The notes under the pieces: model-generated
The model's database searches: none
Told to the model about the DNA's origin: nothing
Seen by the model: only the letters and a program-made list of their open reading frames with translations
Shown: positions 45,522 through 55,267 of the stretch, in pieces
Layout of the letters: each line of letters opens with the position of its first letter
Numbering within the stretch: the stretch's first letter is position 1
Source of the DNA: JAPOXR01 sp965221935
GTDB lineage: Bacteria; Pseudomonadota; Alphaproteobacteria; Rhodobacterales; Rhodobacteraceae
Reading direction: 5' to 3'
Length of the DNA: 64,000 bases
Assembly (NCBI GenBank): GCA_965221935.1
Contig: CBDCSZ010000056.1
Location: forward strand, 1 to 64,000
Made by a program: the position numbers and the translations under genes

Positions 45522-47050
45522 CGGTGTTTTTTCGGGCTGAGGGAATCTCCAAATCGTACCCGGGCATCAAGGCGAATGACCGCGTTTCGCTGGAAATCCG
45601 CGAGCGTGAGATCCATGCGCTGCTCGGTGAGAACGGCTCTGGCAAATCAACCTTAGTCAAAACCATCTACGGTCTGGGTCAGCCGGACGAAGGGCGGATG
45701 TGGCTCCGCGGCGGCACGTATGCTCCGCTATCTCCCAGCCAGGCCCGCGCCGAAGGCGTGGCCATGGTGTTTCAGCATTTCTCGCTGTTTGACGCCATGA
45801 CCGTTGCCGAAAACATTGCTCTCGGAATGGATCGCCCGCCGCCGCCGCGGCAGCTTTCAGAAATGATCCGGAACAAGGGCGAACAGTATGGGCTGCCGCT
45901 GCGGCCGCACAGCCGGGTCGGCGATCTTTCCGTCGGCGAGCGGCAGCGGGTTGAGATCATCCGCTGCCTTCTTCAGAATCCCAAACTGTTCATCATGGAT
46001 GAGCCGACATCTGTTCTGACCCCGCAGGAGGTCGAACTGCTGTTTGCCACGCTCGGGCAGCTGGCGTCGGAAGGAACAGCCATACTTTATATCTCTCATA
46101 AACTTGAGGAGATCCGGACGCTTTGCGATCAGGCCACGATCCTGCGGGCGGGAAAGGTTGTGGCGCATTGCGACCCGGAGCAGAAAACAGCGCGGGAACT
46201 GGCGGAAATGATGGTCGGGCGCTCCTTTGCCGCCCCTGCCCGGGCAGCTGCCGCGCACGCCGATTCGCCGCTCCTCGAAGCCCGCGGACTGTCAATGCCG
46301 CCGGCGACTGTGTTTGGAACCGGTCTCAGCGGTGTGACGTTCTCGGTCCGCCCGGGAGAGGTGCTCGGCATCGCAGGCGTGGCCGGCAATGGCCAGGAAG
46401 AATTGGCGGCCGCCCTTTCCGGCGAATCCCAGGCGACGGGATCATTGACGATTGACGGCGCAGATCTCCTCGGTCTGCGACCCAACGGCCGGCGGCGGCT
46501 CGGTCTGCTCGTCGCCCCGGAAGAGCGGCTCGGACACGCCGCGGCCCCCGACATGAGCCTCGCTGAGAACGCATACATGACCGCTGCTGTGCGCAGGAGA
46601 CTCTCGCCGAACGGGGTGATCGACTGGAATGCCGCCAGCGGTTTTGCCGAGTCAGTGATCTCCGCTTTCGATGTGCGCGCCGGCGGCGCCGAAAGCGCGG
46701 CGCGGTCGCTGTCGGGCGGAAACCTGCAGAAATTCGTGATTGGCCGCGAAATCATGCAGGAACCCCGGGTGCTGGTTGTGAACCAGCCGACATGGGGTGT
46801 CGACGCGGCGGCGGCCTCGGTGATCCGGCAGGCCCTGCTGGATCTCGCAAGCGGCGGCGGCGCGGTGGTGGCGATCAGTCAGGATCTGGACGAGCTGATC
46901 GAGATCTCGACCTCGATCACTGTATTGAACGGCGGAAGTCTGTCGCCTCCGCAGCCGACGCGCGAAGCGTCGCGCGATCAGCTTGGCCTTCTCATGGGCG
47001 GCGCGCACGGGATGCAGGCGGTGAAGGATGAAGCCAGTGCTCCGGCTTGA
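45518..47050 (+). CDS. Nucleoside/simple-sugar-type ABC transporter ATPase
   Basis: A 510-residue ATPase with two ABC domains in one chain, as in nucleoside importers of the BMP family. The first domain has Walker A LLGENGSGKST, signature LSVGERQRVEI and Walker B LFIMDEPTSVLTP. The second, beginning near residue 250, has GIAGVAGNGQEELAAAL, signature LSGGNLQKFVI and a divergent Walker B VLVVNQPTWGVD, as usual for the second half of these proteins. It overlaps xdhC and the next permease, forming an operon with purine oxidation genes; purine nucleosides or bases are the likely cargo. Confidence 0.9.
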   Translation: MTVFFRAEGISKSYPGIKANDRVSLEIREREIHALLGENGSGKSTLVKTIYGLGQPDEGRMWLRGGTYAPLSPSQARAEGVAMVFQHFSLFDAMTVAENIALGMDRPPPPRQLSEMIRNKGEQYGLPLRPHSRVGDLSVGERQRVEIIRCLLQNPKLFIMDEPTSVLTPQEVELLFATLGQLASEGTAILYISHKLEEIRTLCDQATILRAGKVVAHCDPEQKTARELAEMMVGRSFAAPARAAAAHADSPLLEARGLSMPPATVFGTGLSGVTFSVRPGEVLGIAGVAGNGQEELAAALSGESQATGSLTIDGADLLGLRPNGRRRLGLLVAPEERLGHAAAPDMSLAENAYMTAAVRRRLSPNGVIDWNAASGFAESVISAFDVRAGGAESAARSLSGGNLQKFVIGREIMQEPRVLVVNQPTWGVDAAAASVIRQALLDLASGGGAVVAISQDLDELIEISTSITVLNGGSLSPPQPTREASRDQLGLLMGGAHGMQAVKDEASAPA

Positions 47051-48122
47051 ACCCCGGCTTGAGACGTCCCGGACCTGGGCGGCGCTGACGCCGGTGCTGG
47101 CGGTCGCCGCGACGATGTTCGCCGGCGCCATCATGTTTGCAATGCTTGGCAAGGATCCTTTCGGCGCCATTAAGACAATTTTCTGGTCGCCGCTGTTTGA
47201 CCCGGCGCTATCCGCCTACGCCCGGCCGCAGATTCTTGTGAAGGCGGCGCCGCTCATACTGATCGCAATCGGGCTGTCGCTCGGTTTTCGGGCCAACATT
47301 TGGAACATCGGCGCCGAGGGCCAGTACATCATGGGGGCTATCGCCGGCGGCGCCGTCGCCCTCGCCCTGTATCCCCTGGACGCATGGTGGATCTTCCCGC
47401 TGATGATCGCCGCTGGACTTGCCGGCGGGATCGCCTGGGGGATGATCCCGGCGGCGCTGAAAGTCGCTTTCGGCGCCAACGAAATCCTTGTTTCGCTGAT
47501 GCTGGTATACGTCGCCGAGCAGTATCTGGCGTCGGTGTCACTTGGCCTTCTGCGCAATCCCGAAGGCGTCGGTTTCCCTGGATCCCGCAACCTGCAGTCC
47601 TATGAAAGCGCGGCCAATTCGGAACTCATCGCCGGGACGGGGATTCATCTGGGGGTGGTCGCCTCACTGGCCGCGGTGGCGGCGGCCTATGGCCTGCTGC
47701 GGGTTCACAGAGTCGGATTTCAGATCAAGCTCGCCGGGAAGTCGACCCGGGCGGCGCGTTTTGCCGGGTTCAGACCTTCAACCCTGGTCTTTCTCTGCCT
47801 TGCCGCGGGCGGCGGCCTCGCCGGTCTTGCCGGCATATTTGAACTGGCCGGTCCCGCCGGACAGCTCAGCATCGACTTCAACGTCGGTTACGGATTCACC
47901 GCCATCATTGTGGCTTTTCTCGGCCGATTGAATCCTGTCGGGATCTTGTTTGCAGGGCTCCTGATGGCACTGACCTATATCGGCGGGGAAATGGCCCAGT
48001 TCATGCTGAATCTTCCTTCGGCGGCCATTCAAGCGTTCCAGGGCATGCTGCTGTTTTTCCTGTTGTCGATGGATTTCCTGTCAGCCTACCGGATTCGATT
48101 CGGCAAACGGGAGCGCGTCTGA
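47028..48122 (+). CDS. Nucleoside-type ABC transporter permease 1
   Basis: A 364-residue permease of the BPD_transp_2 family with about ten membrane spans. Typical features are KDPFGAIKTIFWSPLFDP in the periplasmic loop and IGLSLGFRANIWNIGAEGQYIMG; ATPase contacts come from HRVGFQIKLAGKSTRAARFAG. The start overlaps the ATPase gene by 23 bases. It pairs with the next permease to form the channel of the BMP-type importer. Confidence 0.9.
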   Translation: MKPVLRLEPRLETSRTWAALTPVLAVAATMFAGAIMFAMLGKDPFGAIKTIFWSPLFDPALSAYARPQILVKAAPLILIAIGLSLGFRANIWNIGAEGQYIMGAIAGGAVALALYPLDAWWIFPLMIAAGLAGGIAWGMIPAALKVAFGANEILVSLMLVYVAEQYLASVSLGLLRNPEGVGFPGSRNLQSYESAANSELIAGTGIHLGVVASLAAVAAAYGLLRVHRVGFQIKLAGKSTRAARFAGFRPSTLVFLCLAAGGGLAGLAGIFELAGPAGQLSIDFNVGYGFTAIIVAFLGRLNPVGILFAGLLMALTYIGGEMAQFMLNLPSAAIQAFQGMLLFFLLSMDFLSAYRIRFGKRERV

Positions 48123-48123
48123 A

Positions 48124-49056
48124 ATGGACTTTGGCGCGATCAGCCCGCTGACGCTGTTTGCCACCATCATCGCGGCGGCCATGCCGGTTCTGTTCGCCGC
48201 CATCGGAGAGCTTGTGGTTGAGAAATCAGGCGTGCTGAATCTTGGCGTCGAAGGTCTGATGATCATCGGAGCCGTCTGCGGCTTTATCGTCGCCGTCGAA
48301 ACCGGATCGCCCGTCGCCGGAATTTTCGGCGCCATTCTGGCGGGCGCCGCAGTGTCGATGATTTTCGCGCTGCTCACACAGTTTTTTCACTCCAACCAAG
48401 TGGCAACCGGACTTGCTCTGACCCTGTTCGGCCTCGGACTGTCGGCGCTGCTTGGACAATCCTATGCCGGGATCAAACCGCCGTCATTTCCGCGGCCCGA
48501 TTTCGGCGTGCTCGCAGAAACCCCGGTCTTGGGAAAACTGTTCTTCGGTTACGACTATCTGGTGTATTTTTCAGCCGTTCTTGTGGTCGGGGTCTGGTGG
48601 TTCCTCAATCGCAGCAGGGCCGGACTGGCGCTGCGCGCCGTCGGTGAAAACCACGACGCGGCCCATTCTCTCGGCTACAAGGTTGTGCGCATCAGGTTTT
48701 TGGCAATCATGTTCGGCGGCGCCTGCGGCGGTCTCGGCGGCGCGTATCTTGCGCTGATTCGTGTCCCGCAATGGACTGACGGGGCCACCGCCGGCGCGGG
48801 CTGGATCGCCTTGGCCCTGGTGGTGTTTGGCTCGTGGAAGCCGTTTCGGGTGGTTCTGGGCGCCTGTCTTTTTGGCGGAGTCACGCTCCTGCAGCTGAAC
48901 CTTCAGGCCATTGGCATTGAAATCAATCCAGCCTATCTGTCCATGACTCCATACTTGGTGACAATTCTTGCGCTGGTCGCTATATCCGGAACAGGCAGCA
49001 GGACGGCATTGAATGCTCCGGCTTCGCTGGGAGTGCCGTTCCGCATTTCAGCGTAA
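48124..49056 (+). CDS. Nucleoside-type ABC transporter permease 2
   Basis: A 310-residue permease of the same family, starting one base after permease 1. It carries GELVVEKSGVLNLGVEGLM at the N-terminus and the loop GLALRAVGENHDAAHSLGYKV that docks on the ATPase, then FGGACGGLGGAYLAL. The order ATPase, permease, permease, binding protein is that of known purine nucleoside importers. Intact. Confidence 0.9.
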   Translation: MDFGAISPLTLFATIIAAAMPVLFAAIGELVVEKSGVLNLGVEGLMIIGAVCGFIVAVETGSPVAGIFGAILAGAAVSMIFALLTQFFHSNQVATGLALTLFGLGLSALLGQSYAGIKPPSFPRPDFGVLAETPVLGKLFFGYDYLVYFSAVLVVGVWWFLNRSRAGLALRAVGENHDAAHSLGYKVVRIRFLAIMFGGACGGLGGAYLALIRVPQWTDGATAGAGWIALALVVFGSWKPFRVVLGACLFGGVTLLQLNLQAIGIEINPAYLSMTPYLVTILALVAISGTGSRTALNAPASLGVPFRISA

Positions 49057-49107
49057 AGGATATCAGCGGACCCGTCGGTCACGCGACAATTTGCAGAGGA
49101 GACGCAA

Positions 49108-50181
49108 GTGACAATGCGAAAACTGTTGGCTTCGGCTGTTGCCGTCATTGGGGTCATGCTGGCTGCGTGTGCGGCCACAGCGCAGACCAAAGTCGGATTC
49201 GTCTATGTGGGACCGACCGGCGATTTTGGATGGACCTACGAACACGATATAGGGCGCTTGGCGGTCGAGGCGGCCTATGGGGATCAAGTCGAAACAAGCT
49301 ATGTGGAAAACGTTCCCGAAGGGACCGACGCCGAACGGGTGCTGACGCAAATGGCTCTTTCCGGCCATGAGCTGATTTTCACAACCTCGTTTGGATATAT
49401 GGATCCAACGATCAATGTCGCCAAGAAATTTCCGGATGTGAAATTCGAGCACGCCACTGGCTACAAGCGCGCCGACAATGTCTCCACATACTCCGCGCGC
49501 TTCTATGAGGGCCGGGCCGTGATCGGTCATATCGCCGGGCGCATGACCAAAACAAACACGATAGGCTACATCGCATCCTATCCGATTCCGGAAGTGATCC
49601 GCGGCATCAACGCCGCCTACATCCATGCCAAAAAGGCCAACCCGGATGTCGAGTTCAAAATTGTCTGGGTGTTCACCTGGTTCGACCCGGCAAAAGAGGC
49701 TGATGCGGCGACGACCCTGATTGAACAGGGGGCGGATATCCTCATGCAGCACACCGACAGCCCGGCGGCCATGACGATTGCCGAAGAAAGGGGAATCTAC
49801 GCTTTTGGCCAGGCTTCGGACATGAAGCAGTTTGGCCCCAACGCCCGTCTGTCATCGATCATTGACAACTGGGCGCCGTACTACGTGCAGCGCACCGGCG
49901 ATGTCATGAACGGAACGTGGGAAAGTGCCGACACCTGGCACGGCATCAAGGAGGGAATGGTCGAAATCGGCGAATTCTCGGACAATGTCCCCGCCGACGT
50001 GCAGGCAGAGGCGCAGGCGATTGCCGACGGGATTGTCTCCGGCGAGTATCACACATTCACCGGACCGCTGAACAGGCAGGACGGCTCACCCTGGCTCGCC
50101 GAAGGCGAAACCGCCGATGACGGGACTCTGTTGGGCATGAACTTCTACGTGGAAGGTGTGGAAGGCGCGATTCCGCAATAG
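49108..50181 (+). CDS. BMP-family ABC transporter substrate-binding protein
   Basis: A 357-residue periplasmic protein of the BMP (PnrA-like) family, which bind purine nucleosides. The leader MRKLLASAVAVIGVMLAACAATA has a lone cysteine, so it may be a lipoprotein or a cleaved secreted protein. Features include VGFVYVGPTGDFGWTYEHD, LIFTTSFGYMDP and IGYIASYPIPEVIRGINA. ATG at 49114 is the likely start (GTG at 49108 also possible) behind GAGGAGA. Together with xdhABC it suggests import of purines for oxidation to urate. Confidence 0.92.
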   Translation: MTMRKLLASAVAVIGVMLAACAATAQTKVGFVYVGPTGDFGWTYEHDIGRLAVEAAYGDQVETSYVENVPEGTDAERVLTQMALSGHELIFTTSFGYMDPTINVAKKFPDVKFEHATGYKRADNVSTYSARFYEGRAVIGHIAGRMTKTNTIGYIASYPIPEVIRGINAAYIHAKKANPDVEFKIVWVFTWFDPAKEADAATTLIEQGADILMQHTDSPAAMTIAEERGIYAFGQASDMKQFGPNARLSSIIDNWAPYYVQRTGDVMNGTWESADTWHGIKEGMVEIGEFSDNVPADVQAEAQAIADGIVSGEYHTFTGPLNRQDGSPWLAEGETADDGTLLGMNFYVEGVEGAIPQ

Positions 50182-50186
50182 CCGCG

Positions 50187-50204
50187 CAGCTTTCTTGAAA
50201 GCTG
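50187..50204. terminator. Hairpin between convergent genes
   Basis: CAGCTTTC-TT-GAAAGCTG is an 18-base near-symmetrical stem-loop five bases after the binding-protein stop and five before the end of the converging DUF3726 gene. It could terminate transcription in both directions, although the following T-run is short. Confidence 0.45.
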
Positions 50205-50209
50205 AGGTT

Positions 50210-50833
50210 TCATCGGTGCGGGCCGCCGGCTTCGGCGCCCGCACCGAGGCGACGCGATAAATCGCTGGCCGGCACATAGGTTTGCGCCGCCAGATCGGCA
50301 ATTCTCTGCCAGACTTCCGCATCAATCGCCGCCGCGCGGCGGCGGCGCGGCAGCGGCGGCCGCGGCGGGCCGTCATTTGTCACCCGTATCCCATCCGGCG
50401 GCTGACCGGTTCGCAGCTGCCCCGCAAAACCGTCTTTCCATACGAAAAGCGACGCTGCGCCGCAGCGGAAACAGAGCGTGATCCCGTAGGAACCGGCAGC
50501 GGCGCCGGCAAGCGCGGCGGCGGCCGGCAATCCTCCGGTCAGTCGATGCAAACGCACGTATATGCCAGGCATAGCCGCCAGCAAATCGAAAGCTGACACG
50601 CAGGCAAGCGCCGCGGCCGCCTGTGTTTGCCACCCCTCACCGATGACAGCGAAGCGGGGCGGGTTCTGTTCGCCTTCTGCCATTTCCAGCAGCGGACGCA
50701 GGCAAGAGCCGGTGTTCCGGTAAAGCCACGCCGCCGCCCTGCCGAACTCCTCAGCCACACCATAATCCCAGCCGAGAGCGGCGCAGGCCTTGCGGAAGGT
50801 CAGTTCAACCTCATTATCCGACAGTGCGTTCAT
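50210..50833 (-). CDS. DUF3726 family protein
   Basis: A 207-residue protein starting MNALSDNEVELTFRKACAALGWDYG (ATG at 50833 overlaps the upstream stop as ATGA). The N-terminal pattern LGWDYGVAEEFGRAAAWLYR fits DUF3726. The centre is small-residue rich (LPAAAALAGAAAGSYG) and the tail is basic with RRRR. No catalytic motif is evident. It is the last gene of the betC-betA operon and is coupled to the unknown 559-residue protein, which suggests they work together. Role unknown. Confidence 0.75.
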   Translation of the reverse strand: MNALSDNEVELTFRKACAALGWDYGVAEEFGRAAAWLYRNTGSCLRPLLEMAEGEQNPPRFAVIGEGWQTQAAAALACVSAFDLLAAMPGIYVRLHRLTGGLPAAAALAGAAAGSYGITLCFRCGAASLFVWKDGFAGQLRTGQPPDGIRVTNDGPPRPPLPRRRRAAAIDAEVWQRIADLAAQTYVPASDLSRRLGAGAEAGGPHR

Positions 50834-52509
50834 GCGGCTCCGAGAGCGGGAAAACACCAGTCATCGGCGTCAGAATCAGCGATGGACGCAGAGTCGGGCG
50901 CCCCTTGGAACATGGTGATGCGCGTCCAAAGATCCGATTTGGGATCGAACTTTGTGGCGCCGAAAAATGCGAGCTTGCTGCGCAGAAGGTCAACCGGCCG
51001 CATCCCCTTCGCCGTCAAATTGGCGCGGATCTCAGCATATGGGCATGCGGCCATGGTCTGCAGGCGCCGCACGGCATAGCGCAAATCCGGCCGCGACATG
51101 AGAAATTCCGCGACCGTCTCTCTGCCGCGGCAGGCGACCGCCTTGCCCAGATTCTGCAGCTGCCGCGCCGTGTCGAGCGGCAGCGCGCGCCCGGGGCCGG
51201 GATCCCTGGTTCTGTCTCCCAGCCGCGGTTCGAGTTTCTCTTCCGACACATACCAAAACAGCCTGGTCGCGTCCGGTTCATCGAAATCGATGCCGTTTGT
51301 CCACGCGCAGTGGAGATCATGAATCTTCTTCAGTTCCGCAACCGTCGCCGATGGGTCGAGTTCGGCCTCTGTCGCGCTTGCCATTGTGCCGCAGAGATCG
51401 TCCACAATTTCGCCGTGAGGCTCAATTGTCAGCGAAACCAACAGCTCCTGACATTCGAGCGACAAAGACTCGGCATGCTTTATCAATCTTTTCCACGGCC
51501 AGGGTTTTCGCATCTCGGACAGTCCGGTCTGCGGCTCCAGCCCCGTCAATTCGACACCGAGTGCGCGGTTGCGGCCTGTCTGTCCCGCGTCATTGACCGC
51601 AAGTTCGGCCACGTGCGACCGAGCCCGCTCAAAAACCTGTCGGAATCTGGCAATTTGATCCGGGCCGGCGCGCTCCGCCGAGCAGACCCGCGCCAGAGCT
51701 GTCTCTCTTGCCAGCATCCAATTGTTGATGAGAACCGGATGGCCGACAAGGAACGGCGCCATTCCCAGGCCGGTCGCGTTGCCGATGCCAAGGTGCCGCC
51801 TGACCACCGGCGCCAGTTCCGCCGCGGTGTCCGGCCGCCGGCGGCGGGCGATATGCTGCGCCAGGTCGAGAGTGAATCCGCGGATCATCCAGACGGTGAG
51901 CATTTCAGCCTGAAACGGCCCTGCCATTTCCGGCCGGTCTGCGATTCGAGTCCGGTCGGCGAGGCCGAACTTGCCATTCCCGTAAACCGCTGTGGTCCGC
52001 ATCAGGTAGCCGATGCGCCGCACCATCGCGAGGTCCGGCTGACATCCGCGCGCCAGACTGTCCACCACATGCGCGAACATGCGGACGCTCTTATTGGCCC
52101 GGCTCAGCACCAAGTCTCTCTGGCTGTACCTGCCGGCCTCCTGCAGCATGGCATTGATTTCGATCCGCTCCAGTTCAGCCCGATCGGGTTTGCCGTCGTA
52201 CAGCACAAATGTGGTGTCCCAGGCTTCGGCGATGACACGGTCGGTCCGGTCATCGTCGGCAAGGGCACAGCTGAATGCGCACAGGCTGTACGGGCGGCCG
52301 CCAAGGCGCAGCGAATACACCGCCCTGCCAAACCCAAACGCATTGATTTCCCACAAATCACGGGACACAGCCGCTCTTTCTTCGTGCATTCTCCGGATCA
52401 GCTGGCGCATGAAACTCAGCCGCGTGGGATGCGAAGCCCCCATACGGTCGAGCCGCATCACAGTTGCAGGCGGACGAAGAAGCTGAAGAGCTGGATTCAC
52501 CGGTGTCAT
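50830..52509 (-). CDS. Conserved protein of unknown function, 559 residues
   Basis: I do not recognise a named family. The sequence is clearly coding, with conserved-looking blocks such as RTTAVYGNGKFGLADRTRI near residue 170, FQAEMLTVWMIRGFTLDLAQ near 200 and GIGNATGLGMAPFLVGHPVL near 240. No signal peptide or membrane spans are seen, so a cytoplasmic enzyme is likely. Its start overlaps the dipeptidase stop by four bases and its end overlaps DUF3726 by four. It therefore belongs to the choline-sulfate operon and may act on a betaine-related metabolite (inference). Confidence 0.8.
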   Translation of the reverse strand: MTPVNPALQLLRPPATVMRLDRMGASHPTRLSFMRQLIRRMHEERAAVSRDLWEINAFGFGRAVYSLRLGGRPYSLCAFSCALADDDRTDRVIAEAWDTTFVLYDGKPDRAELERIEINAMLQEAGRYSQRDLVLSRANKSVRMFAHVVDSLARGCQPDLAMVRRIGYLMRTTAVYGNGKFGLADRTRIADRPEMAGPFQAEMLTVWMIRGFTLDLAQHIARRRRPDTAAELAPVVRRHLGIGNATGLGMAPFLVGHPVLINNWMLARETALARVCSAERAGPDQIARFRQVFERARSHVAELAVNDAGQTGRNRALGVELTGLEPQTGLSEMRKPWPWKRLIKHAESLSLECQELLVSLTIEPHGEIVDDLCGTMASATEAELDPSATVAELKKIHDLHCAWTNGIDFDEPDATRLFWYVSEEKLEPRLGDRTRDPGPGRALPLDTARQLQNLGKAVACRGRETVAEFLMSRPDLRYAVRRLQTMAACPYAEIRANLTAKGMRPVDLLRSKLAFFGATKFDPKSDLWTRITMFQGAPDSASIADSDADDWCFPALGAA

Positions 52510-53515
52510 TCTGCGAGGGCATGACGCGGGGCAAACGCTGTCGCATAGAACCGGCGCCAGTTCTCACCGAGGATGGCCGCGGTGTCGGATTCGCTGAATC
52601 CCGCCTTGCTGAGTCCTTCGGTGATTTTCTCAAAGTCCCGGTTGTCTTGGAACCAGGGAACCGGATCCGGAAACTCCTCCCGCCAGTCTCCCGCGCCGCG
52701 GCTCCAGCGTCCCAAACGCATCCACTCGAGGGCCGAAGCCGGCCGGCCTTGAACCAGATCGGAGCCCATTCCCAAAAAACCGACCCCATACCGTTCCGCC
52801 GCGTCCGCCGCCATTTGGCAGAACGATGTCAGCGGGCAGTCCGAACCGCCCTTCATGTGCGGCGGATACAGTGAGAATCCGAGCATGCCGCCGGCCGCCG
52901 CGAGCGCCTGAAGCACATGGTCCGGCACATTCCTGTCGACCGAATGCCACCAGCGCGGGTTGGCGTGCGTGACCGCCACCGGGCGCGATGAGCACGCGAT
53001 GGCCTCAGCGGCCGTGCGCGCGCCGGCATGGCTCAGATCAACGACCATCCCGACCCGTTTTTCTCGGCGATCGCTTCCCTGCCCATCCGCGTGACGCCGG
53101 AATCTTCAGCCTCCGCATGGCCTGAACCGAGAAGCGACTGGTTGTTGTAGGTCATCTGCATGAACCGCACGCCGAGCCGGTGCAGGATTTCGACCAGGCC
53201 GATATCGTCTTCAATCGGCGACGGATTCTGAAGACCAAGAAAGATCGCTGTCCTCCCGGACGCGCGGGCGCGCGCCAAGTCCTCATACTGCGCCCCTGGC
53301 ATGATCAGGTCAGCGTGATCGCGGAACCGCCGGTTCCAGCGGCCGACGGCATTGACCGCATCGCGAAACGAACCGTGATAGGCAATGGTCGCATGCACAG
53401 CATCGACACCGCCTTCCCGCATCTGCCGGAACACCCTGTCTGACCAGGCGGCAAACTGCAGCCCGTCAATCACATATGGCGAAACGGGCTTCGTCACAGG
53501 CGCCGGGGCTGGCAT
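52506..53515 (-). pseudogene. Membrane dipeptidase (M19 family), frameshifted
   Basis: The N-terminal half reads YVIDGLQFAAWSDRVFRQM, then GRTAIFLGLQNPSPIEDDIG and LGVRFMQMTYNNQS, and ends GREAIAEKN at a false stop. The C-terminal half (MVVDLSHAGARTAAEAIACS, then PVAVTHANPR and MGSDLVQG) is in the next frame. One missing C in AAAACGGG near 53045 explains the break. M19 enzymes are zinc peptidases; relatives are found in glycine-betaine catabolic clusters of Pseudomonas, which fits the bet genes here. The frame is broken as given. Confidence 0.85.
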
Positions 53516-53557
53516 CTCATGCCGGCGGCGCGCCCCGGCGCGCCGTCACGGTCAGGC

Positions 53558-55222
53558 CTAACGGTCGCTTTCCTGCCATTTCGGATTGATCCAATAATCG
53601 GCGTCCTCCGCCGGCAGAGCCGGTTTGCCAAGTATGATGTCTGACGCCTTTTCGGCGACCATGATCGTCGGTCCATTGAGGTTGCCGTTGGTAATGCGCG
53701 GAAAGATGGAGCTGTCGACTACGCGCAGGGCGTCGACCCCAATGACTCTGCATTCCGGGTCGACGACGGCGTCCGCGCTGGCGGCGCTTCCCATCCGGCT
53801 GGTGCCGCAGGGATGGTAGGAACTCTCGGCGGTGTTGCGCACATAATCGTCGAGTTCGCCGTCGCTCTGCTGCGATGCTCCCGGTTTGATCTCCGGGCCG
53901 CGGAACGCGTCAAATGCGGGCTGGCCGAAAATCTCACGCGTCAGGCGAATGCAATGCCTGAAATCGATCAGATCCTGAGGATCGGACAGGTAGTTGAACG
54001 CAATGCACGGCGGTTCCCGCGGATCGGGGCTGCGCAATGTGACGTGGCCGCGCCAGCCAGAGCGCATCGGTCCGACATGCGCCTGAAACCCGTGGTCGGT
54101 CTCGGCGGACACGCCATCGTAACGGGCCGCGATCGGCATGAAGTGATACTGGATGTCGGGATATTCTATGCCGGCGCGCGAACGAATGAATGCGGCGGTC
54201 TCAAAATGATTTGACGCGCCGGCCCCGGACTTGAACAGCATCCAGCGCAGGCCGACGCCGATCTTGCCCGCGATGTTCCAGTATTTTGCCAGCGTGATGG
54301 GCTGCGTGCAGTTCTGCTGTACCAAAATCTCAAGATGGTCCTGGAGATTGGCGCCCACCCCGGTTCGGTCACGAATGACCGCAATGCCCAGATCGCGCAG
54401 CTGCCGCCCTGGACCGATGCCGGAAAGCATAAGAAGTTTCGGTGAGTTGAATGCAGAAGCGGCGACGATCACTTCGCGGCGCGCCCTGACCATTTCGACA
54501 CGGCCCCCGCGTTCGATTTCAACGCCGGCCGCACGGCCGTCTTCGATGACAATGCGGCGCGCGAAACACCGGATCAGCCCCGCATTCGGCCGCCGCAGCG
54601 CCGGTTTGAGATAGGCGTTGGCAGTTGACCAGCGCCGGCCTTTCCACACCGTCTGGTCCATGGGGCCGAAACCCTCCGGCTTGGCGCCGTTATAGTCCCC
54701 GGTCAGCGGAAAACCGGCTTGCGCGCCGGCATCCTCAAACGCCTTCACCAGCGGGTTTTGGCGCGATCCCCTCTGCACATGCAGCGGTCCGGAAACGCCG
54801 CGCCGCGAGGGGTCGCCGCCATGGCCGCCGGGATGCCAGCACTCCTGCCGCCGGAAATAGGGAAGCACATCGCCGGACGCCCAGCCCCGTGCGCCGGACT
54901 GTGCCCAAAAATCGAAATCCCTTGGGTGGCCGCGGACATAGACCATGCCGTTGATTGACGATGAGCCGCCGCGCACCTTGCCGCGCGGCGCCGCAAGGCG
55001 GCGGCCGTTGAGATGCGGTTCCGGTTCGGTTTCGTATCTCCAGTCGTAACGGCGCATCCCCATTGGATAGGAAAGCGCGCCCGGCATCTGGATGAAGGGA
55101 CCGGCATCCGTGCCGCCGAACTCAAGCACCAGGACTGTAGTCCTGCCGTCTTCGGTCAGCCTGGACGTCAAGACGGATCCGGCGCTCCCCGAACCGACGA
55201 TCACAAAGTCGGACTCAGTCAC
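53558..55222 (-). CDS. betA: Choline dehydrogenase
   Basis: A 554-residue GMC flavoenzyme that aligns along its length with Escherichia coli BetA. The FAD-binding start is DFVIVGSGSAGSVLTSRLTE, then PRGKVRGGSSSINGMVYVRG (GMC signature 1), GVGANLQDHLEI, DIQYHFMPIAARYDG and the C-terminal ESSYHPCGTSRMG, whose histidine is catalytic. It oxidises choline to betaine aldehyde and partly to glycine betaine. It lies 45 bases after betC, so choline freed from choline sulfate is used directly. No betB is in the window. Confidence 0.92.
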   Translation of the reverse strand: MTESDFVIVGSGSAGSVLTSRLTEDGRTTVLVLEFGGTDAGPFIQMPGALSYPMGMRRYDWRYETEPEPHLNGRRLAAPRGKVRGGSSSINGMVYVRGHPRDFDFWAQSGARGWASGDVLPYFRRQECWHPGGHGGDPSRRGVSGPLHVQRGSRQNPLVKAFEDAGAQAGFPLTGDYNGAKPEGFGPMDQTVWKGRRWSTANAYLKPALRRPNAGLIRCFARRIVIEDGRAAGVEIERGGRVEMVRARREVIVAASAFNSPKLLMLSGIGPGRQLRDLGIAVIRDRTGVGANLQDHLEILVQQNCTQPITLAKYWNIAGKIGVGLRWMLFKSGAGASNHFETAAFIRSRAGIEYPDIQYHFMPIAARYDGVSAETDHGFQAHVGPMRSGWRGHVTLRSPDPREPPCIAFNYLSDPQDLIDFRHCIRLTREIFGQPAFDAFRGPEIKPGASQQSDGELDDYVRNTAESSYHPCGTSRMGSAASADAVVDPECRVIGVDALRVVDSSIFPRITNGNLNGPTIMVAEKASDIILGKPALPAEDADYWINPKWQESDR

Positions 55223-55267
55223 AGCAAACCGGACCTGGCCGCGGATTCGGAACTGCGGTTCCTTGCC

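Noticed and set aside
50824..52524. Long plus-strand frame of 566 codons opposite the 559-residue protein
   Set aside because: Antisense shadow in GC-rich DNA; no family resemblance, and the minus-strand gene has coupled neighbours.
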